Below are positions 17,589-30,145 of a stretch of 64,000 nt of DNA, one piece after another; positions within the stretch are counted from its first letter, which is position 1; every line of letters begins with the position of its first letter. The position numbers and the translations under genes are program-made. The stretch is from the NCBI RefSeq assembly GCF_020525925.1, contig NZ_CP084876.1, positions 2,790,001 through 2,854,000 of the forward strand. Direction: 5' to 3'. A model generated the notes under the pieces. That model was not told where the DNA came from, ran no database searches, and was given only the letters and a program-made list of their open reading frames with translations. The stretch is from Klebsiella quasipneumoniae subsp. quasipneumoniae (GTDB lineage Bacteria; Pseudomonadota; Gammaproteobacteria; Enterobacterales; Enterobacteriaceae).

Positions 17589-19033
17589 TGGAACCCATCT
17601 TTCAGTTTGTGGACGAGGTGATTGAGGCAAGCCGCGAGACGTATTGCGCTATCGCCGATGACATCTGGGATCACCCGGAGACGCGCTTTGAGGAGTTCTG
17701 GTCCGCCCGCCGGCTGGCGGACGCCCTGGAAGCGGAAGGTTTTCAGCTTACCCGGGATGCCGGCGGGATCCCCAATGCTTTTATCGCCAGCGTCGGCGAG
17801 GGCCAACCGGTTATTGCCCTGCTGGGCGAGTTTGACGCCCTGGCGGGTCTTAGCCAGCAGGCCCACTGCGCGGAGCCGACATCGTCGACGCCGGGGGGCA
17901 ACGGTCACGGCTGCGGGCACAATCTGCTCGGGACGGCGGCTTTCGCCGCGGCGGTGGCCGCTAAAAAATGGCTGCAGCAGCACGGCGGCGCAGGCACCCT
18001 GCGCTTCTACGGTTGCCCGGGGGAAGAAGGCGGCTCGGGCAAAACCTTTATGGTGCGCGAAGGGCTGTTTGATGACGTCGATGCGGCCCTCACCTGGCAT
18101 CCGGAGGCCTGGGCCGGGATGTTCAGCACCCGCACCCTCGCCAACATTCAGGCGGCGTGGCGCTTTACCGGCACCGCCGCCCACGCCGCCAATTCGCCGC
18201 ACCTGGGGCGAAGCGCCCTGGACGCGGTCACCCTGATGACCACCGGCAGCAACTTCCTGAATGAACATATTATCGAGAAGGCGCGGGTTCATTACGCCAT
18301 TACCGATACCGGCGGCGTCTCGCCCAACGTCGTCCAGGCCCAGGCGGAAGTGCTGTATCTGATCCGCGCGCCGGAGATGGCCGACGTGGAACAGATTTTC
18401 GCCCGCATTGAGAAGATTGCCCAGGGGGCCGCACTGATGACCGAGACCCACGTCAGCTGCCGCTTTGAAAAAGCCTGCTCGGGCTATCTGCCCAACCGCA
18501 CGCTCGAAGCGGCGATGTACCAGGCGGTATGCCATTACGGCACGCCGGCATGGAGCGACGACGAGCGCGCCTTTGCCGCGGCGATCCGCGCCTCGCTCAG
18601 CGACAACGATATCAACAACAGCCTGAACAATATCGCCGGCACCGGCGGCGAGGCGGGGAAAACCTTCGCTCGTCGCCACCGCGACACGCTGCTGATTGAT
18701 GAGGTGGCGCCGTGGGCGGCCACGGATACGCTCCTCGCCGGCTCCACCGACGTCGGCGACGTCAGCTGGAAAGCGCCGGTGGCCCAGTGCTTCAGCCCCT
18801 GCTTCGCGGTGGGTACCCCGCTGCACAGCTGGCAGCTGGTGAGCCAGGGACGCACCGCCATCGCTCATAAAGGGATGCTGCTGGCGGGGAAAGTCCTCGC
18901 GGCGACGGCGATCCGCTTATTCAGCGACCGCGCGCTGCTGGAGGCCAGCCAGCGAGAGCTCAGGCAAGCGCTGGCCGAACATCCCTACCGCTGCCCGATC
19001 CCGGCGGAGGTGAGTCCGTCGGTTTTACGCTAA
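17588..19033 (+). CDS. abgB: p-aminobenzoyl-glutamate hydrolase subunit B
   Basis: The 481-residue M20-type subunit has the same length as E. coli AbgB. Motifs include GHGCGHN (106-112) and PGEEGG (144-149). I start it at the ATG at 17588, which overlaps the abgA stop; an in-frame GTG one codon earlier adds nothing. It forms the heteromeric hydrolase with AbgA. Confidence 0.95.
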   Translation: MEPIFQFVDEVIEASRETYCAIADDIWDHPETRFEEFWSARRLADALEAEGFQLTRDAGGIPNAFIASVGEGQPVIALLGEFDALAGLSQQAHCAEPTSSTPGGNGHGCGHNLLGTAAFAAAVAAKKWLQQHGGAGTLRFYGCPGEEGGSGKTFMVREGLFDDVDAALTWHPEAWAGMFSTRTLANIQAAWRFTGTAAHAANSPHLGRSALDAVTLMTTGSNFLNEHIIEKARVHYAITDTGGVSPNVVQAQAEVLYLIRAPEMADVEQIFARIEKIAQGAALMTETHVSCRFEKACSGYLPNRTLEAAMYQAVCHYGTPAWSDDERAFAAAIRASLSDNDINNSLNNIAGTGGEAGKTFARRHRDTLLIDEVAPWAATDTLLAGSTDVGDVSWKAPVAQCFSPCFAVGTPLHSWQLVSQGRTAIAHKGMLLAGKVLAATAIRLFSDRALLEASQRELRQALAEHPYRCPIPAEVSPSVLR

Positions 19034-19156
19034 CCATACAGACCAGACCGCTCCTGACAGACGCTGACCGGCATCGCGGCACGCACCGACCATAATAACC
19101 GCCGGCAGTACGGGAGCAGGCCTGCCTAACACAACAACGACAACAGAGGAACGCCC

Positions 19157-20683
19157 ATGAGTATGTCATCCATACCGTCGCCTTCCCCCGCCGGAAAGCG
19201 CTATGGCTGGGTAGAGAAGATCGGTAATAAGGTCCCGCACCCGTTTTTGCTGTTTATCTATCTTATCGTGGCGCTGATCGCCGCCACGGCGATACTCTCC
19301 GCCTTCAACGTCGGGGTCCAAAATCCTGCGGACGGGTCGCGGGTGGTGGTCAAAAACCTGCTCAGCGTGGAAGGGTTGCACTGGTTTCTACCGAACGTGA
19401 TTAAAAACTTCAGCGGATTCGCGCCGCTGGGGGCGATCCTCGCCCTGGTGCTGGGCGCCGGCTTTGCCGAGCGGGTGGGCCTGTTGCCCGCGCTGATGGT
19501 GAAGATGGCCTCCCACGTTAGCGCCCGTTATGCCAGCTATATGGTGCTGTTTATCGCCTTTTTCAGCCATATCTCCTCCGACGCCGCGCTGGTGATCATG
19601 CCGCCGCTGGGGGCGCTGATGTTTCTCGCCGTCGGTCGGCATCCGGTCGCCGGCCTGCTGGCGGCCATTGCCGGGGTGGGCTGCGGCTTTACCGCCAATT
19701 TACTGATCGTCACCACCGACGTGCTGCTCTCCGGGATCAGCACCGAGGCGGCCAAATCCATCGATGCCTCTCTGCACGTCAGCGTGATCGACAACTGGTA
19801 CTTTATGGCGACCTCGGTGATCCTCCTGACCCTCGTCGGCGGTTTGATCACTGACAAGCTGGTGGAGCCGCGGCTGGGCCAATGGCAAGGCAGTCGTGAT
19901 GACAAGCTGCAGACGCTGACCGCCGAGGAGCGTTTCGGCCTGCGCATCGCCGGCGTGGCGACGCTGGCGTTCGTGGCGGTCATCGCCCTGATGGTGGTCC
20001 CCGAAAACGGCATTCTTCGCGACCCGGTTCAACACACGGTCATGCCCTCGCCGTTTATCAAAGGCATCGTGCCGCTGATCATCTTTTTCTTCTTTGTCGT
20101 GTCGCTGGCTTACGGCATCGCCACCGGCAAAATTCGCCGCCAGGCCGATCTGCCGCAGCTGATGATTGAGCCGATGAAAGAGATGGCCGGATTTATCGTG
20201 ATGGTCTTCCCGCTGGCGCAGTTCGTGGCGATGTTCAACTGGAGCAATATGGGTAAGTTTATGGCCGTTGGCCTGACGGACCTGCTGGAGAGCGCCGGCA
20301 TGAACGGCGTCCCGGCGTTTGTCGGTCTGGCGCTGCTGTCGGCTTTTCTGTGTATGTTTATCGCCAGCGGCTCGGCCATCTGGTCGATTCTGGCGCCGAT
20401 CTTCGTGCCGATGTTTATGCTGCTGGGCTTCCACCCGGCGTTTGCGCAGATCCTGTTTCGCATCGCCGATTCATCGGTGCTGCCGCTGGCGCCGGTTTCA
20501 CCGTTTGTGCCGCTGTTTCTCGGTTTTTTACAGCGCTACCGACCGGACGCCCGCCTCGGGACATACTATTCGCTGGTGCTCCCTTACCCGCTGATTTTCC
20601 TCGCCGTCTGGCTGCTGTTGCTGGTGGGCTGGTATCTGGCAGGACTGCCCATCGGCCCTGGCATCTATCCGCGGCTTCCTTAA
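19157..20683 (+). CDS. abgT: p-aminobenzoyl-glutamate transporter
   Basis: The 508-residue AbgT-family membrane protein has about a dozen hydrophobic segments, starting GWVEKIGNKVPHPFLLFIYL. It carries conserved family blocks such as SHISSDAALVIMPPLG and PLAPVSPFVPLF near the C-terminus. AbgT imports p-aminobenzoyl-glutamate; some relatives export sulfonamides. It follows abgB after a 123-base gap with a good AGAGGA site, completing the import-then-hydrolysis operon. Confidence 0.95.
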   Translation: MSMSSIPSPSPAGKRYGWVEKIGNKVPHPFLLFIYLIVALIAATAILSAFNVGVQNPADGSRVVVKNLLSVEGLHWFLPNVIKNFSGFAPLGAILALVLGAGFAERVGLLPALMVKMASHVSARYASYMVLFIAFFSHISSDAALVIMPPLGALMFLAVGRHPVAGLLAAIAGVGCGFTANLLIVTTDVLLSGISTEAAKSIDASLHVSVIDNWYFMATSVILLTLVGGLITDKLVEPRLGQWQGSRDDKLQTLTAEERFGLRIAGVATLAFVAVIALMVVPENGILRDPVQHTVMPSPFIKGIVPLIIFFFFVVSLAYGIATGKIRRQADLPQLMIEPMKEMAGFIVMVFPLAQFVAMFNWSNMGKFMAVGLTDLLESAGMNGVPAFVGLALLSAFLCMFIASGSAIWSILAPIFVPMFMLLGFHPAFAQILFRIADSSVLPLAPVSPFVPLFLGFLQRYRPDARLGTYYSLVLPYPLIFLAVWLLLLVGWYLAGLPIGPGIYPRLP

Positions 20684-20715
20684 GCCGTTGAAGCGCCAGG
20701 GACGGCGGCTTACGC

Positions 20716-20874
20716 TTAACGCGGCACCTTCACTTTGACCTTGCGGGGGAGATCCGCGGCTCCGGCGAAGATGCCGAAAAGCGCGCGATACCCGCGTTCG
20801 AGCAACAGCGTGAGGCCATGGATAACCAGGCCGCTGAAGATCAATACGATTACGCCAGTCAGTATATATTGCAT
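20716..20874 (-). CDS. Small single-pass membrane protein, 52 residues
   Basis: This short open frame lies between abgT and ogt on the opposite strand. It codes for MQYILTGVIVLIFSGLVIHG..., one clear hydrophobic segment (about 3-26) followed by a basic C-terminal tail ending VKVKVPR. GAGG stands seven bases before the ATG, which supports real translation. Composition matches the many small inner-membrane proteins of enterobacteria. I do not recognise a family name. It could be a regulator of a membrane partner, but nothing in the sequence says which. Confidence 0.62.
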   Translation of the reverse strand: MQYILTGVIVLIFSGLVIHGLTLLLERGYRALFGIFAGAADLPRKVKVKVPR

Positions 20875-21141
20875 AGCCCCACCTCTGAGTTATTAACCGC
20901 GCCGCGCTGACGCGGCGGCACCTTCCCAGGCGCGCAAAGCTGCGCGGAGGACCGGCGTCGTCAGCTTAAAAGTAGCAAAAACCATGCCCGATAACCCGTC
21001 AGGATCGATCCAAAAATAAATCAACGTAACGGCCGGTGGCTGCCGGTCGATGATGCGGGTTTATCTTTTGGGAGTATAGTTGACCGCCGCCGGCGCGTGG
21101 TATCGTGTGGCCCTCGTGTACGATGGTGGATGACCGAAACG

Positions 21142-21657
21142 ATGTTGACCTTGCTGCAGGATAAAATGGATACCCCGCTGGGGGCGCTGTGGGTGCTCTG
21201 CGACGAACAGTTTAATTTGCGCGCCGTCGAGTGGGACGAGCACCGCGATCGGATGGAGACCCTGCTCGATGTACACTATCGCCGGGAAGGCTATCAGCGC
21301 GTCGACTGCCGCAATCCAGGCGGTCTCAGCAGTAAGCTGAACGACTATTTTGCCGGCGATCTGGCCGTTATCGAGACCCTGCCTACCGCCACCGCCGGCA
21401 CCCCTTTCCAGCGCCAGGTCTGGCGGGCGTTACGCGAAATCCCCTGCGGCCAGGTGATGCACTATGGTCAGCTGGCCGAGGCGCTCGGTCGTCCCGGCGC
21501 GGCGCGCGCCGTGGGGGCCGCCAATGGCGCCAACCCGGTGAGTATTGTGGTGCCCTGCCATCGGGTCATCGGGCGTAACGGCACGATGACCGGCTATGCC
21601 GGCGGCGTGCAGCGTAAAGAGTGGCTTCTGCGCCACGAGGGCTATCTGTTGCTTTGA
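21142..21657 (+). CDS. ogt: Methylated-DNA--protein-cysteine methyltransferase
   Basis: The 171-residue repair protein removes alkyl groups from O6-alkylguanine and O4-alkylthymine by transfer to its own cysteine. The active-site motif PCHRVIG has C139, the same position as in E. coli Ogt. I start at [14 protein letters not shown] (ATG 21142), with GGTGGA upstream; the longer frame from 21097 or 21130 adds residues not found in the family. The gene precedes fnr as in E. coli. Confidence 0.95.
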   Translation: MLTLLQDKMDTPLGALWVLCDEQFNLRAVEWDEHRDRMETLLDVHYRREGYQRVDCRNPGGLSSKLNDYFAGDLAVIETLPTATAGTPFQRQVWRALREIPCGQVMHYGQLAEALGRPGAARAVGAANGANPVSIVVPCHRVIGRNGTMTGYAGGVQRKEWLLRHEGYLLL

Positions 21658-21684
21658 CTGAAAATGCGTTTTCGGAATTTTCAG
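21658..21684 (+). terminator. Hairpin after ogt
   Basis: CTGAAAAT and ATTTTCAG form an 8-bp perfect stem starting at the ogt stop and followed by GTAATTTTAC. The AT-rich stem makes it a moderate terminator candidate separating ogt from fnr. Confidence 0.5.
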
Positions 21685-21817
21685 GTAATTTTACAATCCA
21701 ATGTGGCTGAATAATCTATTTTTAATCAAGCAGATATCAGCCTGTGTTGATTTACCCTGCTGATATTACGTGTTTCAGAGCCTGAAGACTTACCTGCTCA
21801 TCAAAAAGATGTTAAAA

Positions 21818-21831
21818 TTGACCAATATCAA
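21818..21831. promoter_or_regulatory. FNR autoregulatory site
   Basis: TTGACCAATATCAA matches TTGAT-N4-ATCAA with one mismatch and lies 19 bases before the fnr start codon. A site this close to the start fits the known repression of fnr by its own product under anaerobic conditions. Confidence 0.8.
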
Positions 21832-21850
21832 TTAAGGCCTGAGCAGACAT

Positions 21851-22603
21851 ATGATCCCTGAGAAGCGAATTATTCGACGCATTCAGTCTGGCGGTTGTGC
21901 TATCCATTGTCAGGATTGCAGTATCAGCCAGCTCTGCATCCCCTTTACTCTGAACGAGCATGAGCTTGATCAGCTGGATAATATTATCGAGCGGAAAAAG
22001 CCCATCCAGAAAGGTCAAACCTTGTTCAAAGCGGGTGATGAGCTGAAATCGTTGTACGCCATTCGCTCCGGGACTATCAAAAGCTACACCATCACCGAGC
22101 AAGGCGATGAGCAGATTACCGGCTTCCATCTGGCGGGCGATCTGGTGGGCTTCGACGCCATCGGCACCGGCCTGCACCCGAGCTTCGCCCAGGCGCTGGA
22201 AACCTCGATGGTGTGCGAGATCCCCTTTGAAACCCTCGACGATCTTTCCGGAAAAATGCCGAATCTGCGTCAGCAGATGATGCGCCTGATGAGCGGTGAG
22301 ATCAAAGGCGACCAGGATATGATCCTGCTGCTTTCCAAAAAGAACGCTGAAGAGCGCCTGGCCGCGTTTATCTATAACCTGTCACGCCGTTTCGCGCAGC
22401 GCGGTTTCTCTCCCCGCGAGTTCCGACTGACCATGACCCGCGGCGACATTGGCAACTATCTCGGCCTCACCGTCGAAACCATCAGCCGTCTGCTGGGGCG
22501 TTTCCAGAAGAGCGGCATGCTGGCGGTGAAAGGCAAATACATCACCATTGAAAACGGCGACCTGCTGGCCCAGCTGGCCGGTCAGGCGCGCAACGTCGCT
22601 TAA
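21851..22603 (+). CDS. fnr: Fumarate and nitrate reduction regulator FNR
   Basis: The 250-residue CRP/FNR-family regulator is nearly identical to E. coli FNR. The 4Fe-4S ligands C20, C23 and C29 are visible in the N-terminus, with the fourth in TSMVCEI near residue 122. The DNA-recognition helix reads [11 protein letters not shown]. It switches genes between aerobic and anaerobic states. Candidate target sites in this window are upstream of fnr itself, of the fumarate module (4761) and of ydfZ (42217). Confidence 0.98.
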   Translation: MIPEKRIIRRIQSGGCAIHCQDCSISQLCIPFTLNEHELDQLDNIIERKKPIQKGQTLFKAGDELKSLYAIRSGTIKSYTITEQGDEQITGFHLAGDLVGFDAIGTGLHPSFAQALETSMVCEIPFETLDDLSGKMPNLRQQMMRLMSGEIKGDQDMILLLSKKNAEERLAAFIYNLSRRFAQRGFSPREFRLTMTRGDIGNYLGLTVETISRLLGRFQKSGMLAVKGKYITIENGDLLAQLAGQARNVA

Positions 22604-22616
22604 TCTCCGCGCAACA

Positions 22617-22662
22617 CCTGGTCAGGATCGGCATTTTTTTCAGATTTGTTGATCTGACCAGG
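22617..22662. other. Inverted repeat between fnr and uspE
   Basis: CCTGGTCAGGATC (22617-22629) and GATCTGACCAGG (22651-22662) form a 12-13 bp stem with one bulge around a T-rich loop of about 21 bases. The T run is in the loop instead of after the stem, so it is not a normal terminator. It may be a processing site, an mRNA-stability element or an operator. Confidence 0.5.
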
Positions 22663-22741
22663 CTCCTCCCCTGTTTCAATTCATCCATATAGGTTATCTT
22701 TTTAATAACTGACGGTAGCTGCAGTTGTAAGGAGACCCTGT

Positions 22742-23692
22742 ATGGCGAAGTATCAGAGCATGCTGGTAGTAATCGATCCTAACCAGGACGACCAGCCGGC
22801 GCTAAGGCGAGCGGTGTACCTGCACCAACGGATTGGTGGACGCATCAAAGCCTTTTTGCCGATCTATGATTTTTCTTATGAAATGACCACCCTGCTGTCG
22901 CCGGACGAACGGACGGCGATGCGTCAGGGCGTCATTGCCCAACGAACGGCCTGGATCCGCGAGCAGGCGAAATTCTATCTTGAATCCGGTGTGCCGATTG
23001 ACGTGAAAGTGGTGTGGCACAACCGCCCCTTCGAAGCCATTATTCAGGAAGTGATCAGTGAGAAACACGACCTGCTGCTGAAGATGGCCCACCAGCACGA
23101 CAAGCTGGAAGCGGTGATCTTCACCCCGACCGACTGGCATCTGCTGCGTAAGTGCCCCTGCCCGGTCTGGATGGTGAAAGATCAGCCGTGGCCGGAAGGC
23201 GGTAAAGCGCTGGTCGCCGTCAATCTGGCCAGTGAAGAGAATTATCACAACACCCTCAACGAGAAGCTGGTTCGCGAGACGCTGTCGCTGGCGGAAGAAG
23301 TCAACCACACTGAAGTGCACCTTATCGGCGCCTATCCGGTCACCCCGATCAATATCGCGATTGAGCTGCCGGATTTCGATCCCAGCGTCTACAACGACGC
23401 CATTCGCGGTCAGCATCTGCTGGCGATGAAAGCGCTGCGGCAGAAGTTTGGCATTGACGAGAAATTCACCCATGTGGAAAAAGGGTTGCCTGAGGAGGTG
23501 ATCCCAGATCTCGCCGAGCATCTGCAGGCGGGGATCGTGGTGCTGGGTACGGTCGGACGCACCGGCCTCTCTGCGGCGTTCCTTGGCAATACCGCGGAGC
23601 AGGTCGTCGACCACCTGCGCTGCGATCTGCTGGTGCTTAAACCTGAGGCCTATCAGACGCCGGTGGAACTGGACGACGACGACGACGATTAA
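22742..23692 (+). CDS. uspE: Tandem universal stress protein E
   Basis: The 316-residue protein has two Usp domains in tandem, each about 150 residues; the second ends in [24 protein letters not shown]. It has the E. coli UspE length and the same place downstream of fnr. UspE responds to stress and affects motility and cell aggregation in E. coli. The C-terminus carries an acidic DDDDDD run. AAGGAG precedes the start. Confidence 0.95.
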   Translation: MAKYQSMLVVIDPNQDDQPALRRAVYLHQRIGGRIKAFLPIYDFSYEMTTLLSPDERTAMRQGVIAQRTAWIREQAKFYLESGVPIDVKVVWHNRPFEAIIQEVISEKHDLLLKMAHQHDKLEAVIFTPTDWHLLRKCPCPVWMVKDQPWPEGGKALVAVNLASEENYHNTLNEKLVRETLSLAEEVNHTEVHLIGAYPVTPINIAIELPDFDPSVYNDAIRGQHLLAMKALRQKFGIDEKFTHVEKGLPEEVIPDLAEHLQAGIVVLGTVGRTGLSAAFLGNTAEQVVDHLRCDLLVLKPEAYQTPVELDDDDDD

Positions 23693-23715
23693 CCTTCCCT
23701 CCCAGAACGTTCACC

Positions 23716-23743
23716 TTCCCCCGCCTCGCGGGGGATTTTTTTG
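23716..23743 (+). terminator. Intrinsic terminator after uspE
   Basis: TTCCCCCGC-CTC-GCGGGGG followed by ATTTTTTT forms a strong GC stem with a T run, 24 bases after the uspE stop codon. Confidence 0.9.
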
Positions 23744-23764
23744 CCCGCTTTCCCTCAGGCACAT

Positions 23765-23785
23765 AAAAGGGCCGCTTGCGGCCCC
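23765..23785 (-). terminator. Intrinsic terminator after ydiH
   Basis: Read leftward, GGGCCGC-AA-GCGGCCC is followed by TTTTATG. It lies 27 bases past the ydiH stop, tail-to-tail with the uspE terminator. Confidence 0.78.
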
Positions 23786-23811
23786 GTCATTGCATGGCGA
23801 TCATGAACGAC

Positions 23812-24000
23812 TCAGTGGATACCCAGACGCCAGGCCAGATCGATCTCTTCTTTCAGCTCCAGCGAGGAGAGCGCCATCAGGTCAGCAAACTCCAGCTCCA
23901 GCAGTTTAAGTTTTTTCAGATACTGCGCTGGGGTCATGACGGTGGTGTCGCGGCGTAAGAATTCGATGGCCATCTGCGTTGGGGTTAACTCGGTATCCAT
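23812..24000 (-). CDS. ydiH: Small conserved protein YdiH
   Basis: The 62-residue protein (MDTELTPTQMAIEFLRRD...) closely resembles E. coli YdiH over its full length, including ELEFADLMALSS and the C-terminal AWRLGIH. No function is known. I start it at the ATG at 24000, with AGAGGA upstream; the longer frame to 24033 adds an unconserved segment. In E. coli ydiH lies elsewhere on the chromosome, so its place between uspE and pntB marks a rearrangement joint. Confidence 0.88.
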   Translation of the reverse strand: MDTELTPTQMAIEFLRRDTTVMTPAQYLKKLKLLELEFADLMALSSLELKEEIDLAWRLGIH

Positions 24001-24087
24001 AATATCCTCTGTCTGATGTAAGAACCGGAACATTATATCACCTCTTGCCGCTTATTTTATGAACAATTCCTGGCATCCTTCTGCATA

Positions 24088-24117
24088 TAAAAAAGCCGTC
24101 TCACAGGAGACGGCTTA
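24088..24117 (-). terminator. Intrinsic terminator after pntB
   Basis: Read leftward, AAGCCGTCTC-CTGT-GAGACGGC is followed by TTTTTTA, a strong terminator 32 bases after the pntB stop. Confidence 0.9.
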
Positions 24118-24148
24118 TAAACAAACGTTGTAAAACAATAATGTTACA

Positions 24149-25540
<1,392 letters not shown>

Positions 25541-25547
25541 CTACCCC

Positions 25548-27598
<2,051 letters not shown>

Positions 27599-28549
27599 AT
27601 GAAGCTTAAAAACACCCTCCTGGCGTCTGCTCTCCTGACAACCGCCACGTTGTCTGCCCACGCAGCGACCGAGTTGACCCCGGAGCAGGCGGCTGCGCTG
27701 AAGCCCTACGATCGCGTTGTCGTCACCGGCCGCTTTAATGCCATTGGCGACGCGGTGCAAGCGGTATCGCGCAAAGCTGACAAAGACGGCGCGGCCTCAT
27801 TCTATGTTGTCGACACGTCGGATTACGGCAATGGCGGCAACTGGCGCGTCACGGCTGACCTCTATAAAGACGACGCGCCGAAAGCGGATGCGCCGAAAAA
27901 TCGCATCATCAATGGCGTGATGGAGCTGCCGAAAGATCAGGCCGTTGAGCTGATGCCTTACGACACCGTCACCGTCCAGGGCTTCTATCGCAGCCAGCCG
28001 GAAGTGAACGACGCCATCACCAAAGCGGCGAAAGCGAAAGGCGCCTATGCGTTCTTCATCGTCCGCCAGGTCGACGCCAACCAGGGCGGCAATCAGCGCA
28101 TTACCGCCTATATCTACAAAAAAGATGCGGAAAAACGCGTTCTGCAGAGCCCGGACGCTATCCCGGCTGATTCTGAAGCCGGCCGCGCGGCGCTGGCCAA
28201 AGGCGGCGAAGCGGCGAAAAACGTCGAAATCCCGGGCGTCGCCACCACCGCGGCGGTTGGCTCCGGCACCGGCGTAGGTCGTTTCTTCGAGACCCAGTCG
28301 TCAAAAGGCGGACGTTACACTGTCACGCTGCCGGACGGCACCAAAGTTGAAGAAGTGAACAAAGTGACTGCGGCGCAAATGGTGCCGTTCGATAACATCA
28401 AGTTCACCGGCAACTACGGCAACATGACCGAGATCTCCTATCAGACGGCAAAACGCGCGGCGAAGAAAGGGGCGAAGTACTATCACATTACCCGCCAGTG
28501 GCAGGAACGCGGCGGCAACATCACCATCAGCGCCGATTTGTACAAATAA
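27599..28549 (+). CDS. ydgH: Periplasmic DUF1471 triple-domain protein YdgH
   Basis: The 316-residue protein has a cleavable signal peptide (MKLKNTLLASALL...SAHA) and three BhsA/McbA-type DUF1471 domains, each with the strand pattern VVVTGRF, VTVQGFY or IKFTGNY. Each domain is about 80 residues, and proline/alanine-rich linkers join them. DUF1471 proteins are linked to stress, biofilm and envelope functions; YdgH (SssB-like) is the largest. AAAGGA stands eight bases before the ATG at 27599, so the upstream in-frame start is not needed. Confidence 0.93.
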   Translation: MKLKNTLLASALLTTATLSAHAATELTPEQAAALKPYDRVVVTGRFNAIGDAVQAVSRKADKDGAASFYVVDTSDYGNGGNWRVTADLYKDDAPKADAPKNRIINGVMELPKDQAVELMPYDTVTVQGFYRSQPEVNDAITKAAKAKGAYAFFIVRQVDANQGGNQRITAYIYKKDAEKRVLQSPDAIPADSEAGRAALAKGGEAAKNVEIPGVATTAAVGSGTGVGRFFETQSSKGGRYTVTLPDGTKVEEVNKVTAAQMVPFDNIKFTGNYGNMTEISYQTAKRAAKKGAKYYHITRQWQERGGNITISADLYK

Positions 28550-28565
28550 TCGCTGCTGACTGGCT

Positions 28566-28600
28566 AAAAAGGCGGCGCATTGCCGCCTTTTCATTTTTTT
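28566..28600 (+). terminator. Intrinsic terminator after ydgH
   Basis: AAAAAGGCGGC-GCATT-GCCGCCTTTT followed by CATTTTTTTT: a 6-bp GC stem extended by A-T pairs, 20 bases after the stop. Confidence 0.9.
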
Positions 28601-28726
28601 TCATCCCGCGCCATTGCATGGCCCCCGGACACTCCGTAAAATCCCGCGCCTTAGCGCAATCCTCCATTTTTATGCGATTTCGCAAAATAAATATTCTGGA
28701 ACAGCCATTTTCACCTCGGGAATGCA

Positions 28727-30109
28727 ATGGAAAAGAAACTGGGCCTGAGCGCCCTGACCGCCCTGGTCCTCAGCTCAATGCTCGGCGCTGGCGTATTCAG
28801 TTTGCCGCAAAATATGGCGGCCGTGGCCAGCCCTTCCGCTCTGCTCATCGGCTGGGCGATTACCGGCGTCGGGATCCTGTTCCTCGCCTTCGCGATGCTG
28901 CTGTTGACCCGTATTCGTCCCGACCTCGACGGCGGGATCTTCACCTACGCCCGCGAAGGGTTCGGCGAGCTGATCGGCTTCTGTTCCGCCTGGGGCTACT
29001 GGCTGTGCGCGGTGATCGCCAATGTCTCCTATCTGGTGATCGTCTTTTCGGCGCTCAGTTTCTTCACCGATACCCCTGAGCTGCGCCTGTTTGGCGATGG
29101 CAACACCTGGCAGTCTATCGTTGGCGCTTCAGTTCTGCTGTGGGTGGTCCACTTCCTGGTCCTGCGTGGCGTGCAGACGGCGGCGGGGATTAACCTGGTC
29201 GCCACCCTCGCCAAGCTGTTGCCGCTTGGGGCGTTTGTCGCCCTCGCCGCCCTGGCCTTTCAGCTGGATACGTTCCGCCTCGATTTCAGCGGCCTGGCGC
29301 TGGGCGTACCGGTGTGGGAGCAGGTTAAAAACACGATGCTGATCACTCTGTGGGTGTTTATCGGCGTCGAGGGCGCGGTGGTGGTCTCCGCCCGCGCGCG
29401 ACACAAGCGGGACGTTGGCCGCGCGACGCTGCTGGCGGTGCTTTCGGCCCTCGCGGTGTATCTGCTGGTCACCCTGCTGTCGCTGGGCGTGGTGCCGCGT
29501 AGCGAACTGGCCGAAATGCGCAACCCGTCGATGGCGGGACTGATGGTCAGACTGATGGGCTCGTGGGGTGAAATTGTGATTGCCGCCGGGCTTATCGTGT
29601 CGGTGTGTGGCGCCTATCTCAGCTGGACGATCATGGCTGCCGAAGTGCCTTACCTCGCCGCCACTCACAAAGCCTTCCCGCGCCTGTTCGCCCGCCAGAA
29701 CCGCAACAACGCCCCCTCCGCTTCGCTGTGGCTGACCAATATCAGCGTTCAGGCGTCGCTGGTCCTCATCTGGCTGACCGGTTCGGACTACGGCACCCTG
29801 CTGACCATCGCCTCAGAGATGATCCTCGTGCCCTATCTGCTGGTCGGCGCCTTTTTGCTCAAAATCGCCACCCGTCCGCTGCATAAAGCGGTGGGTATCG
29901 GCGCCTGCATTTATGGCTTATGGTTATTATACGCGTCGGGACCTGTGCATTTGCTGTTGTCGGTGGTACTTTACGCTCCGGGTCTTCTGGTCTTTTTGTA
30001 CGCCCGACGTACGCACCAGCACGATCGTTCGCTCAAACGCCGCGAATTGGCGCTAATTGGTTTATTGCTGGTTGCCGCTGTGCCGGCAACGTGGATGCTG
30101 GTGGGGTAA
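28727..30109 (+). CDS. ydgI: APC-family amino-acid antiporter YdgI (arginine:ornithine type)
   Basis: The 460-residue membrane protein of the basic amino-acid/polyamine antiporter group has about twelve hydrophobic segments and the family N-terminus LSSMLGAGVFSLPQNMA. It has the length and place of E. coli YdgI, a putative arginine:ornithine antiporter. No arginine deiminase genes are adjacent, so the substrate stays inferred. The ribosome-binding site is weak. Confidence 0.88.
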   Translation: MEKKLGLSALTALVLSSMLGAGVFSLPQNMAAVASPSALLIGWAITGVGILFLAFAMLLLTRIRPDLDGGIFTYAREGFGELIGFCSAWGYWLCAVIANVSYLVIVFSALSFFTDTPELRLFGDGNTWQSIVGASVLLWVVHFLVLRGVQTAAGINLVATLAKLLPLGAFVALAALAFQLDTFRLDFSGLALGVPVWEQVKNTMLITLWVFIGVEGAVVVSARARHKRDVGRATLLAVLSALAVYLLVTLLSLGVVPRSELAEMRNPSMAGLMVRLMGSWGEIVIAAGLIVSVCGAYLSWTIMAAEVPYLAATHKAFPRLFARQNRNNAPSASLWLTNISVQASLVLIWLTGSDYGTLLTIASEMILVPYLLVGAFLLKIATRPLHKAVGIGACIYGLWLLYASGPVHLLLSVVLYAPGLLVFLYARRTHQHDRSLKRRELALIGLLLVAAVPATWMLVG

Positions 30110-30145
30110 GCGGTCGCCCTGCCGCAGAAATCAAAGGAGATACCC

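Noticed and set aside
28314..28326. GTTACACTGTCAC as a matS site inside ydgH
   Set aside because: One mismatch in the conserved GTGAC arm; it encodes conserved residues. Possibly a weak site, but not supported.
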